Positions 15,441 through 15,502 of a stretch of 15,502 nt of DNA are shown one piece after another; the stretch's first letter is position 1; the number at the start of each line of letters is the position of its first letter. The stretch covers positions 22,724-38,225 of the forward strand of contig MPNW01001485.1 in assembly GCA_011800805.1 (NCBI GenBank), written 5' to 3'. The DNA comes from Hirudo medicinalis (lineage: Eukaryota > Annelida > Clitellata > Hirudinida > Hirudinidae). Below the pieces are notes generated by a model. That model did not search any database. It saw nothing but the letters and a program-made list of their open reading frames with translations, and was not told where the DNA came from. The translations under genes and the position numbers were made by a program.

Positions 15441-15502
15441 ATAAGACCGAAATCATTATTAATTATTGGAAAGACTCGCCGTTAGTGATAAGGATCTCCG
15501 TG

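Larger units (their letters stand above)
1..15502 (+). other. NAV: Internal segment of a neuron navigator (NAV/unc-53/sickie) gene
   Basis: All convincing coding blocks lie on the plus strand and join in one frame through GT..AG introns, so the whole window is treated as one gene that continues past both edges. Neuron navigators are large cytoskeletal proteins that track microtubule plus ends and guide axon growth and cell migration. They have an N-terminal calponin-homology region, a long disordered basic Ser/Pro region, coiled coils and a C-terminal AAA-type ATPase. This window covers the disordered middle and the start of the coiled coil. Identification rests on SGYMSDGDIL in the exon at 3326, GSTLSLGSSATSAYS at 12851 and VKRLRQELEAAQSRV at 14666, in the order I recall for vertebrate NAVs. 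No database search was possible. Neither start codon nor stop codon is in view. Confidence 0.88.
14741..15502 (+). other. Intron continuing past the window end (phase 0)
   Basis: The donor GTTAGT opens it. I looked for the expected next coiled-coil exon and found no matching frame. It contains GAT repeats at the start, an ATT run near 15137 and a long GTT/GCT repeat at 15290-15440. Confidence 0.75.

Noticed and set aside
1..15502. A novel defence, mobile or multi-gene system
   Set aside because: All coding signal fits one navigator gene; no second gene, RNA gene or viral block could be supported on either strand.

Overview
The window looks like a piece of a bilaterian invertebrate nuclear genome. 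It carries spaced coding blocks that open and close at GT..AG splice sites. AT-rich introns separate them, full of simple repeats (ATC/GAT, AAT, GTT, ATTC, CATC classes) and short-period minisatellites. No bacterial gene density, operons or ribosome binding sites are seen. One N (position 8154) inside a CATC array suggests a draft assembly. The species cannot be told from the sequence; a lophotrochozoan such as a mollusc or annelid is a guess.

One plus-strand gene explains all the coding signal: an internal part of a neuron navigator gene (NAV1/2/3 in vertebrates, unc-53 in C. elegans, sickie in Drosophila). Three landmarks identify it: SGYMSDGDIL in the exon at 3326-3609; a Ser-rich block GSTLSLGSSATSAYS at 12851-12903; and a coiled-coil start, VKRLRQELEAAQSRV, at 14666-14740. 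They occur in the same order as in vertebrate NAVs as I recall them. Both gene ends (N-terminal calponin-homology region; C-terminal coiled coils and AAA-type ATPase) lie outside the window.

Proposed exons: 1-91 (partial), 483-1817, 2048-2284, a 45-nt microexon 3148-3192, 3326-3609, 8766-9146 (3' end uncertain), 10958-12021, then three short exons 12851-12903 (53 nt), 13221-13244 (24 nt) and 14666-14740 (75 nt). With these boundaries every junction keeps frame, giving about 1,196 codons. Most of this is Ser/Pro/Lys-rich, presumably disordered polypeptide with a polyaspartate run, one SxIP-type EB1-binding candidate and one PxxPxR SH3-ligand candidate.

The introns hold the rest. The 5.2-kb intron 3610-8765 carries tandem POU-octamer sites, an X-box match, a CRE and long tetranucleotide arrays. 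Intron 9147-10957 has a 13-bp minisatellite and a long ATC array. Intron 12022-12850 has a 40-bp duplication in AAT repeats and a 24-bp array that runs into the next splice acceptor. Intron 13245-14665 has a CRE cluster with a palindrome, an AT-rich 18-bp minisatellite, GAT minisatellites and a possible transposon relic. I see no sign of a novel multi-gene system. The most interesting things are the microexons, the repeat-derived splice site and the intronic motif clusters.
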